Origin: a virus
Virus record (IMG/VR): IMGVR_UViG_3300035661_000371
Span: 1 to 20,807 of that record
DNA: 20,807 bases
Reading direction: 5' to 3' (one strand)
The position numbers and the translations under genes were made by a program. Positions within the stretch are counted from its first letter, which is position 1; the number at the start of each line of letters is the position of its first letter. The notes below the pieces were generated by a model. It was not told the origin of the DNA, did no database searches, and saw only the letters and a program-made list of their open reading frames with translations. This document shows positions 14,087 through 19,844 of this stretch, piece by piece.

Positions 14087-14598
14087 ACAACGACGACAAA
14101 AGGATGCGGGGCTTGTTCCTGGTGACGGGCGTCATGCTTTGGTTTGCCTTCTTTTCTGCCGGCGCATTCGGCGGATCACTGCCAGACCCCGCGCTTACCC
14201 CCGGCGTGACGCGCGACATGACGCTTGACCAAGTATGTAACACCAAGTGGGGCAAGGACGCTAGGGCAGTGACCGCGGCAATGAAAGCGCACGTTTACGC
14301 CGAGTATCATATGACACAGCATCAGGGAGATTGCGCGCTGTCGCCTCGTGGATGTGAAATTGACCACGCTATCAGTCGGGAATTAGCAGGCGCTGACGAT
14401 GTGCGCAACCTTTGGCCTCAACCATACGGCGGCCAGTGTAACGCCGTGGACAAAGACCGGCTGGAGAACAAACTGCACGCGCTGGTATGCGCCAAAGCCA
14501 TCACCATCGAAAAGGCCCAGCAGGCCATCGCCAGGAATTGGATAGAAGCCTATCGCGCCTACATCGGCCCTATAACATGCGCCAAGGAATCGCCATGA
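14083..14598 (+). CDS. Exported Cys-rich His-Me-finger (HNH-like) nuclease
   Basis: This 171-residue protein has an N-terminal hydrophobic segment (residues 10-30, GLFLVTGVMLWFAFFSAGAF) that looks like a signal peptide or anchor, preceded by basic residues. The rest carries an HNH-like pattern: CEIDHAISRELAGADDVRN then LWPQPY, NAVDKDRLENKLHALVC. His95, Asn109 and the downstream Asn120/Lys124 could form the metal-binding finger. There are six cysteines (52, 84, 91, 119, 136, 166), consistent with disulfides outside the cytoplasm. Start is TTG 14083, overlapping the previous stop (TTGA) with GGTGGA 6 nt upstream; the next ATG (14104) lacks a proper site. It is coupled to the lysin and holin-like genes. 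Nuclease activity is inferred, not proven. Confidence 0.68.
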   Translation: MNNDDKRMRGLFLVTGVMLWFAFFSAGAFGGSLPDPALTPGVTRDMTLDQVCNTKWGKDARAVTAAMKAHVYAEYHMTQHQGDCALSPRGCEIDHAISRELAGADDVRNLWPQPYGGQCNAVDKDRLENKLHALVCAKAITIEKAQQAIARNWIEAYRAYIGPITCAKESP

Positions 14599-14810
14599 CA
14601 AAATTCATTACCGATAACCAAAAGCTCATCGGAGGAATACTGATGTTCGGCCTGTGGGCGTTTCTGGTGCTTGCCTACAAAGCGCCGGTTGACGATCTGA
14701 TTACATGGATCAAGATCGGGCTTGGTGCCGTGTTCGGTATTCACGCCGTGACCAACTTCTCAGCTAATCCTCCACCACCAAACGACCAGACAAAGGAGCC
14801 GAATCCATGA
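14595..14810 (+). CDS. Small holin-like protein, two membrane segments
   Basis: This 71-residue protein has two hydrophobic segments, residues about 11-29 (LIGGILMFGLWAFLVLAYK) and 35-54 (LITWIKIGLGAVFGIHAVTN), joined by a short loop with PVDD, and a polar proline-rich tail (NPPPPNDQTKEP). Size, two segments and place in the cassette fit a class II holin, which would form inner-membrane lesions that release the lysin. ATG 14595 overlaps the nuclease stop (ATGA) and has AAGGAAT about 4-10 nt upstream; a longer in-frame extension overlapping the nuclease gene is unlikely. The stop overlaps the lipoprotein start. No family signature is evident beyond the topology. Confidence 0.7.
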   Translation: MTKFITDNQKLIGGILMFGLWAFLVLAYKAPVDDLITWIKIGLGAVFGIHAVTNFSANPPPPNDQTKEPNP

Positions 14811-15277
14811 AAAACTATATCTTGCTCGCCGTGCTCATATCATTGTCAGGATGCGCCAGCCTGCAATATGCAGGGATATCCAAATTTGACGCCGTTCCGA
14901 TCGTGGACGCAAAAACTGGCGCCGTGACGTGCTGCGAGATACACGGTGTATCCGGGAAGGAATACGCGGCGTTGAATATTGCTGCCAGCCGTAACGCCGA
15001 TGGCGTGATTAGTCTGACTGTCGCGGAGTCGGGAACAAAGGCGTTTGAGGGGCAGGCAATTTCTGCTGGTGCAACACAAGCTGCGATTGATGCTGCTGCA
15101 AAAGCCGCTGTAGCCGCTGCGCTCGCTCCAATACTTCCTGCGCTTGTTCCTGCCGCCGGTGCTGCTCTTGCTTCGCCTGGGCTTGGTGCTGCCGCTGTCG
15201 GCGCTGGTGGCGTGCTTGGCGCTCAAAAACTGCTGGCACCGGCATCTGGGCAAGGACTAAAGTCTCCCGCGCCATGA
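14807..15277 (+). CDS. Lipoprotein, candidate single-gene spanin
   Basis: This 156-residue protein has a lipoprotein signal peptide: MKNYILLAVLISLSGC with lipobox LSGC at residues 13-16, so Cys16 would be lipidated. Residues about 25-85 look strand-rich (TGAVTCCEIHGVSG, YAALNIAASRNADGVISLTV). Residues about 88-145 are Ala/Gly-rich and hydrophobic (AAVAAALAPILPALVPAAGA) and could cross the inner membrane. Outer-membrane lipid anchor plus C-terminal membrane segment is the layout of unimolecular spanins such as T1 gp11, which join the two membranes at the end of lysis. No separate two-gene spanin pair is visible in the window. The function is inferred from layout; a plain periplasmic lipoprotein is the alternative. 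AAAGGAG lies 8 nt before ATG 14807. Confidence 0.72.
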   Translation: MKNYILLAVLISLSGCASLQYAGISKFDAVPIVDAKTGAVTCCEIHGVSGKEYAALNIAASRNADGVISLTVAESGTKAFEGQAISAGATQAAIDAAAKAAVAAALAPILPALVPAAGAALASPGLGAAAVGAGGVLGAQKLLAPASGQGLKSPAP

Positions 15278-15648
15278 GCAAATTCATCACAGAGTTAGAT
15301 GTGTCGTTGATAGATGACGCGGCAAACGAATATCGCGGGTTATGGCGGCTCGACGCGCCGCTGGTGTATCAATCCGATGTAGCGCATCAAACCATCACAG
15401 CACCAGCCGGGATGATCACGGACTTTGAAAGCTGCCCAAGGTTACCGGTTGTGTTTTTTCTGGTTGGCGAGGTGACGCGAGAGGCCGCTGTGATTCATGA
15501 TTACCTCTATAAATCCAAGATGCTCCCGCGATATTTAGCCGACAAGGTGTTGCTTGAAGCATGCGCCGTTACGGGCATTCCTGCGTGGCGCCGCTGGTTG
15601 ATTTATGCCGGTGTGCGGGTGGGCGGCGCTTCGCATTTTGGCACGTAA
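15274..15648 (+). CDS. DUF1353 family protein
   Basis: This 124-residue protein shows the DUF1353 pattern: APAGMITDFESCPRLPVVFF (TDF at residues 49-51), AAVIHDYLYKS (HDYLY at 75-79), then helices with YLADKVLLEACAV and RRWLIYAGVRVGG. The family is common in phages, often near lysis genes; its molecular function is not established, although the conserved TDF and HD residues suggest a catalytic or metal site. Start ATG 15274 overlaps the lipoprotein stop (ATGA), so it belongs to the lysis operon. Its last 46 bp overlap a gene on the reverse strand. Confidence 0.85.
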   Translation: MSKFITELDVSLIDDAANEYRGLWRLDAPLVYQSDVAHQTITAPAGMITDFESCPRLPVVFFLVGEVTREAAVIHDYLYKSKMLPRYLADKVLLEACAVTGIPAWRRWLIYAGVRVGGASHFGT

Positions 15649-15899
15649 TTGATAAGCCAACACCCAGACGGCAACTGGCTAAGCCAATGATTGACGGAAT
15701 ACTCAACCGCCACTTTTGCTTCCTTTGCTGTCTGGAATTTTCCAGGCCATTTGACGCCAGGTAGTTTGCATGTAGCGGTATATTTCATTACGTCGCCCTT
15801 AGACGAGAGACTGTCATAATGAATATCTCCAACATTCCACGGCCCAAGAAACAATGCTTCGCCGTTTGAATTGGGAGTAGTATCTTTTATCCATTTCAT
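15603..15899 (-). CDS. Hypothetical small phage protein, end of the reverse operon
   Basis: This 98-residue protein starts MKWIKDTTPNSNGEALFLGP, with GGAGG 5 nt upstream of ATG 15899. I do not recognise a family. Visible features: a tryptophan/glycine-rich start (GPWNVGDIHYDSLS), a likely strand (VMKYTATCKLPGVKW), a helix (TAKEAKVAVEYSVNHWLSQL) and a proline/threonine-rich tail (KCEAPPTRTPA). The layout, in which a substrate-like strand is followed by 'GKF.TA..A....E....W', is common in small phage proteins of unknown role. It is the last gene of the reverse operon, and its 3' end overlaps the DUF1353 gene. Confidence 0.72.
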   Translation of the reverse strand: MKWIKDTTPNSNGEALFLGPWNVGDIHYDSLSSKGDVMKYTATCKLPGVKWPGKFQTAKEAKVAVEYSVNHWLSQLPSGCWLINYVPKCEAPPTRTPA

Positions 15900-15950
15900 T
15901 CTATCCTCCGTTTTGCCGCCAGTACGTAACCCCATCATCGCAAATCAATT

Positions 15951-16196
15951 TCAGCGTACAGACTCATACGTCGCATCGAAAATATATGGCTTGCACGGGT
16001 ATAACTCTCCTTTGCCCGAAATTATCCAATCTCCGATGTTTGCTCGTATTACCCCGTCGAAGGTTTCAATATAAAGTCCTTCAGGACGGTTTCTAATTTC
16101 TCGCGTACCCCCCATGTCCATAATTCGTTCAACACTTTCAATGGTGCCGTCGTAGTGTTCCGCTTCGATCTCGACTGGTTTTTTCCTGAATTTCAT
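15951..16196 (-). CDS. Conserved small phage protein (MKFRKKPV family)
   Basis: This 81-residue protein starts MKFRKKPVEIEAEHYDGTIE and ends YPCKPYIFDATYESVR, with GDWIISGKGELY in between. This 'RKKPV.IEA...GDWII.G..GE.YPCKP.IF..TYE' pattern is very widespread in phages of many hosts, where it is almost always a hypothetical protein. No function is established; it is probably a small beta-rich domain. GGGAG lies about 11 nt before ATG 16196, a somewhat long spacing. The gene is one of a row of short reverse-strand genes. Confidence 0.85.
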   Translation of the reverse strand: MKFRKKPVEIEAEHYDGTIESVERIMDMGGTREIRNRPEGLYIETFDGVIRANIGDWIISGKGELYPCKPYIFDATYESVR

Positions 16197-16219
16197 GATT
16201 TTTAGTTCTCCCTTGTTGT

Positions 16220-16450
16220 TTATATCTTAGCATCAGGCCATTGCCCAATGTCCCGGTACAACTGCTCCAGCTCACCGTCCCACGGAACGAATGCGCGCAC
16301 ACTGTCATGCATTCCCCACTCTTTGCCACAGCGCGTGCAACCAACCTTTCTGTTTGTCGGGCCGAAAACCCGTTGCACCACGTAGCGATGTCCAAACTGC
16401 GCGCATATAACCCCATTAAAACCGCGCCATCTTAATCTTGTGCATGTCAT
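16220..16450 (-). CDS. Small zinc-ribbon-like protein, DUF1660-like
   Basis: This 76-residue protein has a possible zinc site: C and H in GVICAQFGHRY and C..C in VGCTRCGKEWGMH. The pattern 'C..FGH ... C.RCG' matches the DUF1660 prophage family. The rest is VRAFVPWDGELEQLYRDIGQ. I chose ATG 16450 because it overlaps the upstream stop in an ATGA arrangement; an in-frame ATG at 16480 lacks a ribosome binding site. Such small zinc-ribbon proteins are often encoded in early phage operons; their targets are unknown. Confidence 0.7.
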   Translation of the reverse strand: MTCTRLRWRGFNGVICAQFGHRYVVQRVFGPTNRKVGCTRCGKEWGMHDSVRAFVPWDGELEQLYRDIGQWPDAKI

Positions 16451-16860
16451 GGCCGGTATACACCATCGCCGGTGTTCCATGCTTCGTTCATATCGCGGTC
16501 GAATCTGTCGTGCTCCTCATAATCATCTTTCAGAAGATCGCACAGCAAGATATGTATCTCATCATCGCCACGCTGTACGATCGCCGCCTCGTCGGAAACA
16601 TAAATCACTTCTCCAAGGCTAAGCCTGCGTCCGATCAACCAGTCCCATTGCCCACTCATTTTCAACTTCTCATTCGGTATTTTACTGGACGCGCTAACAA
16701 GTGTGCTTATAAAGTGACAGTCATCACAATTCATTCTACAGTCACATGAATCACAGTCCAATGAATCACACTCCAACTTGCCGTTGCGCTTTTTAATGTT
16801 TCCGCCACAGGCACGCATGAAACTAGGTTCTTCGTCTTCTGGTATTCCGTCAAACGCCAT
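16447..16860 (-). CDS. Cysteine-rich acidic protein, unknown
   Basis: This 137-residue acidic protein (start MAFDGIPEDEEPSFMRACGG) has a dense cysteine cluster at residues about 30-50: LECDSLDCDSCDCRMNCDDC followed by HF, i.e. seven Cys in 19 residues, consistent with metal binding. The second half is ordinary globular sequence (GQWDWLIGRRLSLGEVIYVS, DDEIHILLCDLL) and ends in acidic DDYEEHDRFDRD. The DNA coding for the cluster holds a 15-bp tandem duplication. GGAG lies 6 nt before ATG 16860. I do not recognise a family. The stop overlaps the next gene's start. Confidence 0.75.
   Translation of the reverse strand: MAFDGIPEDEEPSFMRACGGNIKKRNGKLECDSLDCDSCDCRMNCDDCHFISTLVSASSKIPNEKLKMSGQWDWLIGRRLSLGEVIYVSDEAAIVQRGDDEIHILLCDLLKDDYEEHDRFDRDMNEAWNTGDGVYRP
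16746..16775. repeat. 15-bp tandem duplication inside a cysteine-rich gene
   Basis: ATGAATCACAGTCCA (16746-16760) and ATGAATCACACTCCA (16761-16775) differ at one base. On the reverse strand the two units code for CDSCD and CDSLD-type pentapeptides, so the duplication expands the cysteine cluster without changing the frame. Confidence 0.85.
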
Positions 16861-16894
16861 TTCGTTCTCCTATCATTGGATGCCGGGATTTCAC

Positions 16895-17170
16895 TCATGC
16901 GCTTTGATTCTTTGATAACGCGATCAGGAGCTCAGTACGAATTTCTGCCGGAAGATTCGCCGTGATTCCGTGCCTTGTCATCACAGAGTCCGCAGATTGC
17001 ATAATTTTATAGAACAATACCAAGTCGCTACGCCTCACCATTATCAGACGGCGAAACATAAAGCCACAGTGTGGGCATCTATCTTGGGTAGTTTGCGGAA
17101 ACGGCATACTAATTATTTCTAGCGTTTCGTCTACCCATTTATACCAGTCCATGTCTTCTTCAATGTGCAT
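16895..17170 (-). CDS. Hypothetical protein with a CPHCGF motif
   Basis: This 91-residue protein starts MHIEEDMDWYKWVDETLEII and has one Cys pair (CPHCGFMFRRLIM, residues about 32-44). This looks like half a zinc ribbon; the other ligands may come from a second chain or the motif may not bind metal. The C-terminal half is helical (LVLFYKIMQSADSVMTRHGI, IRTELLIALSKN). AGGAGG 5 nt before ATG 17170 is a full-strength ribosome binding site. No family was recognised. It lies in the row of small reverse-strand genes. Confidence 0.72.
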   Translation of the reverse strand: MHIEEDMDWYKWVDETLEIISMPFPQTTQDRCPHCGFMFRRLIMVRRSDLVLFYKIMQSADSVMTRHGITANLPAEIRTELLIALSKNQSA

Positions 17171-17212
17171 ACAATCCTCCTATTCGGTGTTCCGGCAAAC
17201 TCTGTTTTATCT

Positions 17213-17635
17213 TCAATTTTTATTAGGAACATCCGGTAACGGCATCCAGTGAGTAGGTGCTGTTTCCAGCTCCCAATGGTATTCTTCGTACTCATTCCAC
17301 TCATACCAGCCTTCAGGCCAGTACGTCTTGCCGGTTGTTTCGTCGTAGTCGATGCCATCTTCATCATTCCCCCATCCCCAATTTTCCTCGTCGAGCTCAT
17401 GCTTTGCTGCGTAAGCGGCACGCAGCACTTTCTTGCCACATGCCACAAGCACAGGCTTTCCGCTCTCAGGCAATATGTCGGTTACTGGTGTCCATTTGCA
17501 AAGCATACGTAGCCGATTTATTTCTTCCATCAATTCATCGTGTGTCACGCGCCGGCCGTCATCGTGCCGAATTGCCCAGCACGGTAATGATCTGTCGTTT
17601 GCTTCTGGATGTTCATTACAATTTGCCAAGTGCAT
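17213..17635 (-). CDS. DUF551 domain protein
   Basis: This 140-residue protein carries the DUF551 pattern: KWTPVTDILPESGKPVLVAC (residues about 47-66), an acidic aromatic stretch (GWGNDEDGIDY ... GWYEWNEYEEYHWE), and the closing THWMPLPDVP. A short N-terminal part with 'THDELMEEINRLRMLC' is a helical addition upstream of the domain, as found in phage versions. The family is frequent in phages and prophages; its role is not established. GGAGG lies a few nt before ATG 17635. Confidence 0.85.
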   Translation of the reverse strand: MHLANCNEHPEANDRSLPCWAIRHDDGRRVTHDELMEEINRLRMLCKWTPVTDILPESGKPVLVACGKKVLRAAYAAKHELDEENWGWGNDEDGIDYDETTGKTYWPEGWYEWNEYEEYHWELETAPTHWMPLPDVPNKN

Positions 17636-17660
17636 ATTCCCTCCAGTTAAACTCCATCAG

Positions 17661-18512
17661 TTAAGCCACGGGCCTGCTTTCCGCCATCATGCGAGCGCCT
17701 ACTTTTGCAACAGAGTTGCGTAGTACCGATCGCACCAGTTCAACCGCTGCGTCTATATCGGCATCGCTGATCTGAATCTTGCTGATGCCGTTCCGATCTT
17801 TGTCAAAAACCCGGAATCCTCTTGCCAGCACTTCGCGTGTGTCGTTAGCTCGTGTTTTCCCGCTATCAACCTGCCGAACCAGCGACTGCGCTGATTTTGA
17901 CATCGCATCAAAATCAAGAGAACACATCGCGCGGTATTGATGCAGAACAAAGTCTGCATTTCCGCCGTTCATGATAGTGATGCATGCCGCTAGTTTCATT
18001 GGCGCAGTCGCGTAGTATTTCCGCTTCGATCCACAGAACTCTATCAAAGATCGCGCTGCGTCTCCGAATCCTGCGTCAATAATCGGGCGCATTTGGTCTA
18101 TTGTTGGTTTTGTCGTGCCAAGTGCGTACTGGCATCCAAGCCGCAGCACATCGGCAACTGCGCGGTCTTCGTCCAGTCGGTCGGCGTATGTGCGCACCAT
18201 GCCAGTGTCGGTAACTTCATAGGCATCTGTTCTCATGCCAAAAACAACCACAGACTGAAACGAAACACCTGATTGAATGCAGGCGTTCAGCCTGTGGTGA
18301 GCATCGCGCAGCCTACCGAACACATCGAAACCAATGCCCTGGCTCGTGACACGCCACTCTCCGCGCTTCATCGCGGCAGCGAGCATGTCAACGTACCATC
18401 CGCGCAAGCGTCTATTTCCTGGGCTGGTTTCTAGCATTTCTTTAGCCACATCTGGGGTTATGTCCATCACAGTGGCTTCCTCTTTCGATCTTGCAAATTT
18501 CAAATCCATCAT
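17661..18512 (-). CDS. ParB/DGQHR-like phage protein
   Basis: This 283-residue protein has an N-terminal region recalling ParB-like or DGQHR nuclease-fold domains: VMDITPDVAKEMLE, GNRRLRGWYVDMLAAAMKRG, and then LRDAHHRLNACIQSGVSF with DAHHR at residues 70-74, where family members have DG.HR. The C-terminal 180 residues are helical with KYYATAPMKLAACITIM and SLVRQVDSGKTRAND. Possible roles are DNA binding, a nuclease or nucleotide-dependent switch; none is proven. Two consecutive ATGs (18512 and 18509) are possible starts; GGAG is 6 nt before the second, which is the better spacing. It lies downstream of a 166-bp gap with a small hairpin AGGTT-AAAA-AACCT (18520-18533) right before its ribosome binding site. 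Confidence 0.62.
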   Translation of the reverse strand: MMDLKFARSKEEATVMDITPDVAKEMLETSPGNRRLRGWYVDMLAAAMKRGEWRVTSQGIGFDVFGRLRDAHHRLNACIQSGVSFQSVVVFGMRTDAYEVTDTGMVRTYADRLDEDRAVADVLRLGCQYALGTTKPTIDQMRPIIDAGFGDAARSLIEFCGSKRKYYATAPMKLAACITIMNGGNADFVLHQYRAMCSLDFDAMSKSAQSLVRQVDSGKTRANDTREVLARGFRVFDKDRNGISKIQISDADIDAAVELVRSVLRNSVAKVGARMMAESRPVA

Positions 18513-18533
18513 TGTCTCCAGGTTAAAAAACCT

Positions 18534-18678
18534 TTGTTGGGCTCCATCAGAATTGTCTTGGAAACGTCCGGCGCGTCATTATCCGGTTGTATTCGTCCAC
18601 CTCGGCCCGTCCTACGAACAATGGGCGCATGTACTCCTGTCTTTTGGGTACATGGTTATTTCCTCAATTATTAATGCT
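18534..18678 (-). other. Short gap with overlapping tiny reverse-strand ORFs
   Basis: This stretch between two clear genes holds no full-length gene. Three tiny reverse frames overlap. MYPKDRSTCAHCS (18653-18612) has GAGG 8 nt upstream. MRPLFVGRAEVDEYNRI (18630-18547, 27 residues in all) has AGGAG only 3 nt upstream. A third frame without a start codon reads VRRTGRGGRIQPDNDAPDVS and stays open into the ATGATG of the next gene. It may be a short leader, an actual mini-gene, or a frame-broken remnant; the sequence alone does not decide. Confidence 0.35.
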
Positions 18679-18912
18679 TCAATTCCGACACCGTGATGCC
18701 GACACCGTGACTTTGTTAAACCATCGCCGGATAACGTAGCTCCTAACCAGCGAAACAACAGTGAACCACGCACCGATAGCAATATTGTCCGATAGTGGTA
18801 TGTTAATTCCGTACATCGGGAAGATTACCAATTGAGAAACCAGCGCCACGGTGTATCCGATTAAGATATTTGTCGCCGACTCAATAAGGCTATGTGTTTT
18901 TGTTTGGCTCAT
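18679..18912 (-). CDS. Small membrane protein, DUF7220-like
   Basis: This 77-residue protein starts MSQTKTHSLIESATNILIGY and continues through two hydrophobic segments (IGYTVALVSQLVIFPMYGI, IAIGAWFTVVSLVRSYVIRR). The pattern 'S..ES..N...GY..A...Q...FP..GI....DN..IG..FT..S..RSY..RR.FN' marks a widespread phage inner-membrane protein family of unknown function. ATG 18912 overlaps the methyltransferase stop by 4 nt (ATGA), so it is co-translated with it. The last residues (VTVSASRCRN) come from a short duplicated segment, so the C-terminus may have been altered by that duplication. Confidence 0.85.
   Translation of the reverse strand: MSQTKTHSLIESATNILIGYTVALVSQLVIFPMYGINIPLSDNIAIGAWFTVVSLVRSYVIRRWFNKVTVSASRCRN
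18685..18710. repeat. 12-bp direct repeat at a gene end
   Basis: CCGACACCGTGA occurs at 18685-18696 and again at 18699-18710, 2 nt apart. The copies lie in the last codons of the DUF7220-like gene and read in different frames, so the duplication changed the C-terminus. Confidence 0.85.
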
Positions 18913-19844
18913 GCGAACAAGTCTCCTGTATCTTTCATCGCCGCCTGCACATTCAGCACCATCTGCTTGTAGTAACTGTCCTTTAATTCAATTGCGATGG
19001 CCTTTCTTTTCATGCGTAGAGCAGTTACAGGCTCGGAACCAATCCCGCCGAATGGTGAAAAAACCACATCGCCAGGATTCGTCCATAGTTTTATGCCGCG
19101 CTCGATGACTTGGAGTTGCAAAGGACATATATGACGCTCATCTTCATTGTCCCTTGCGCTGCGATACTGGAGAGTTTCGCTTGGGTTAATATCCATCCAT
19201 ACCGGGCTGGCGAGTTGCTGCCATTCCTGAACCGGCAATACGTTTAAACTCTGAGTAGAGTAATCCTTCCCTTCTTTCGCGCAGACTTCAGACAGTTCTG
19301 CTTCGTCTCTGTAGTGTCGCACCCTATCGACGATTTCCCCCGGCGCGCGCATCGTCACCAGATAGTCAGGGATACCCTGACGGCTCATGGTTGAGTTGCC
19401 CCTAATCGTCTTGTGCAGTAAACCTAGCGCTTTGGTGCGCTGCATCGCCGTCACCGGATCTTTCCATATGCATACCTCACTGGCGTAAATAAAGCCGTGA
19501 CGCTGAAATGCGCGAATCAGATCGCCGCGAAAGTCTTTCAGGCCGATGTAGCCATCGCGCTCCTTGCTGGTGGGCATAAGCATGCAGTGGAAGCTGACGT
19601 TGTGACCCGGCTTCATTACCCGGCGTAATTCCTGAATGATGAAGTCGAAATGCGCGAAGAATTCTTCATCTGATCTCGAATTTCCGAGATCGCGGGTAGA
19701 ATTTGAATAGGTGTAAAGCGATGCGAACGGTGGCGAGAATATTGAATAATCCACGCTTGAATCCGGCAATCCTTTCATTACCTCACACGAATCTCCGTGA
19801 TAAAGCGCATAGTCTTCTGTTACTGTTTGATTGATGACATTCAT
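18909..19844 (-). CDS. Site-specific DNA methyltransferase (N6/N4 beta type)
   Basis: This 311-residue protein has the order of a beta-class amino-methyltransferase: catalytic motif IV first (DYSIFSPPFASLYTYS, SPPF at residues 37-40) and the AdoMet-binding motif I near the end (FSPFGGIGSE, 262-271), followed by IAIELKDSYY (motif X-like). SPPF/Y in motif IV is typical of N4-cytosine enzymes and of some N6-adenine enzymes, so the base modified is not settled. It is directly downstream of the SNF2-type helicase (4-nt ATGA overlap), a pair seen in many phages. Both enzymes probably act on phage DNA, for example protecting it from restriction. No restriction endonuclease gene is seen nearby. Confidence 0.88.
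   Translation of the reverse strand: MNVINQTVTEDYALYHGDSCEVMKGLPDSSVDYSIFSPPFASLYTYSNSTRDLGNSRSDEEFFAHFDFIIQELRRVMKPGHNVSFHCMLMPTSKERDGYIGLKDFRGDLIRAFQRHGFIYASEVCIWKDPVTAMQRTKALGLLHKTIRGNSTMSRQGIPDYLVTMRAPGEIVDRVRHYRDEAELSEVCAKEGKDYSTQSLNVLPVQEWQQLASPVWMDINPSETLQYRSARDNEDERHICPLQLQVIERGIKLWTNPGDVVFSPFGGIGSEPVTALRMKRKAIAIELKDSYYKQMVLNVQAAMKDTGDLFA

Noticed and set aside
15638-15660. TTGGC/GCCAA inverted repeat as a bidirectional terminator
   Set aside because: Stem of only 5 bp with a 13-nt loop and no T run on either strand.
18334-18696. Forward ORF across the ParB-like gene start and the gap
   Set aside because: It overlaps two supported reverse genes, has no ribosome binding site, and its sequence shows no domain.
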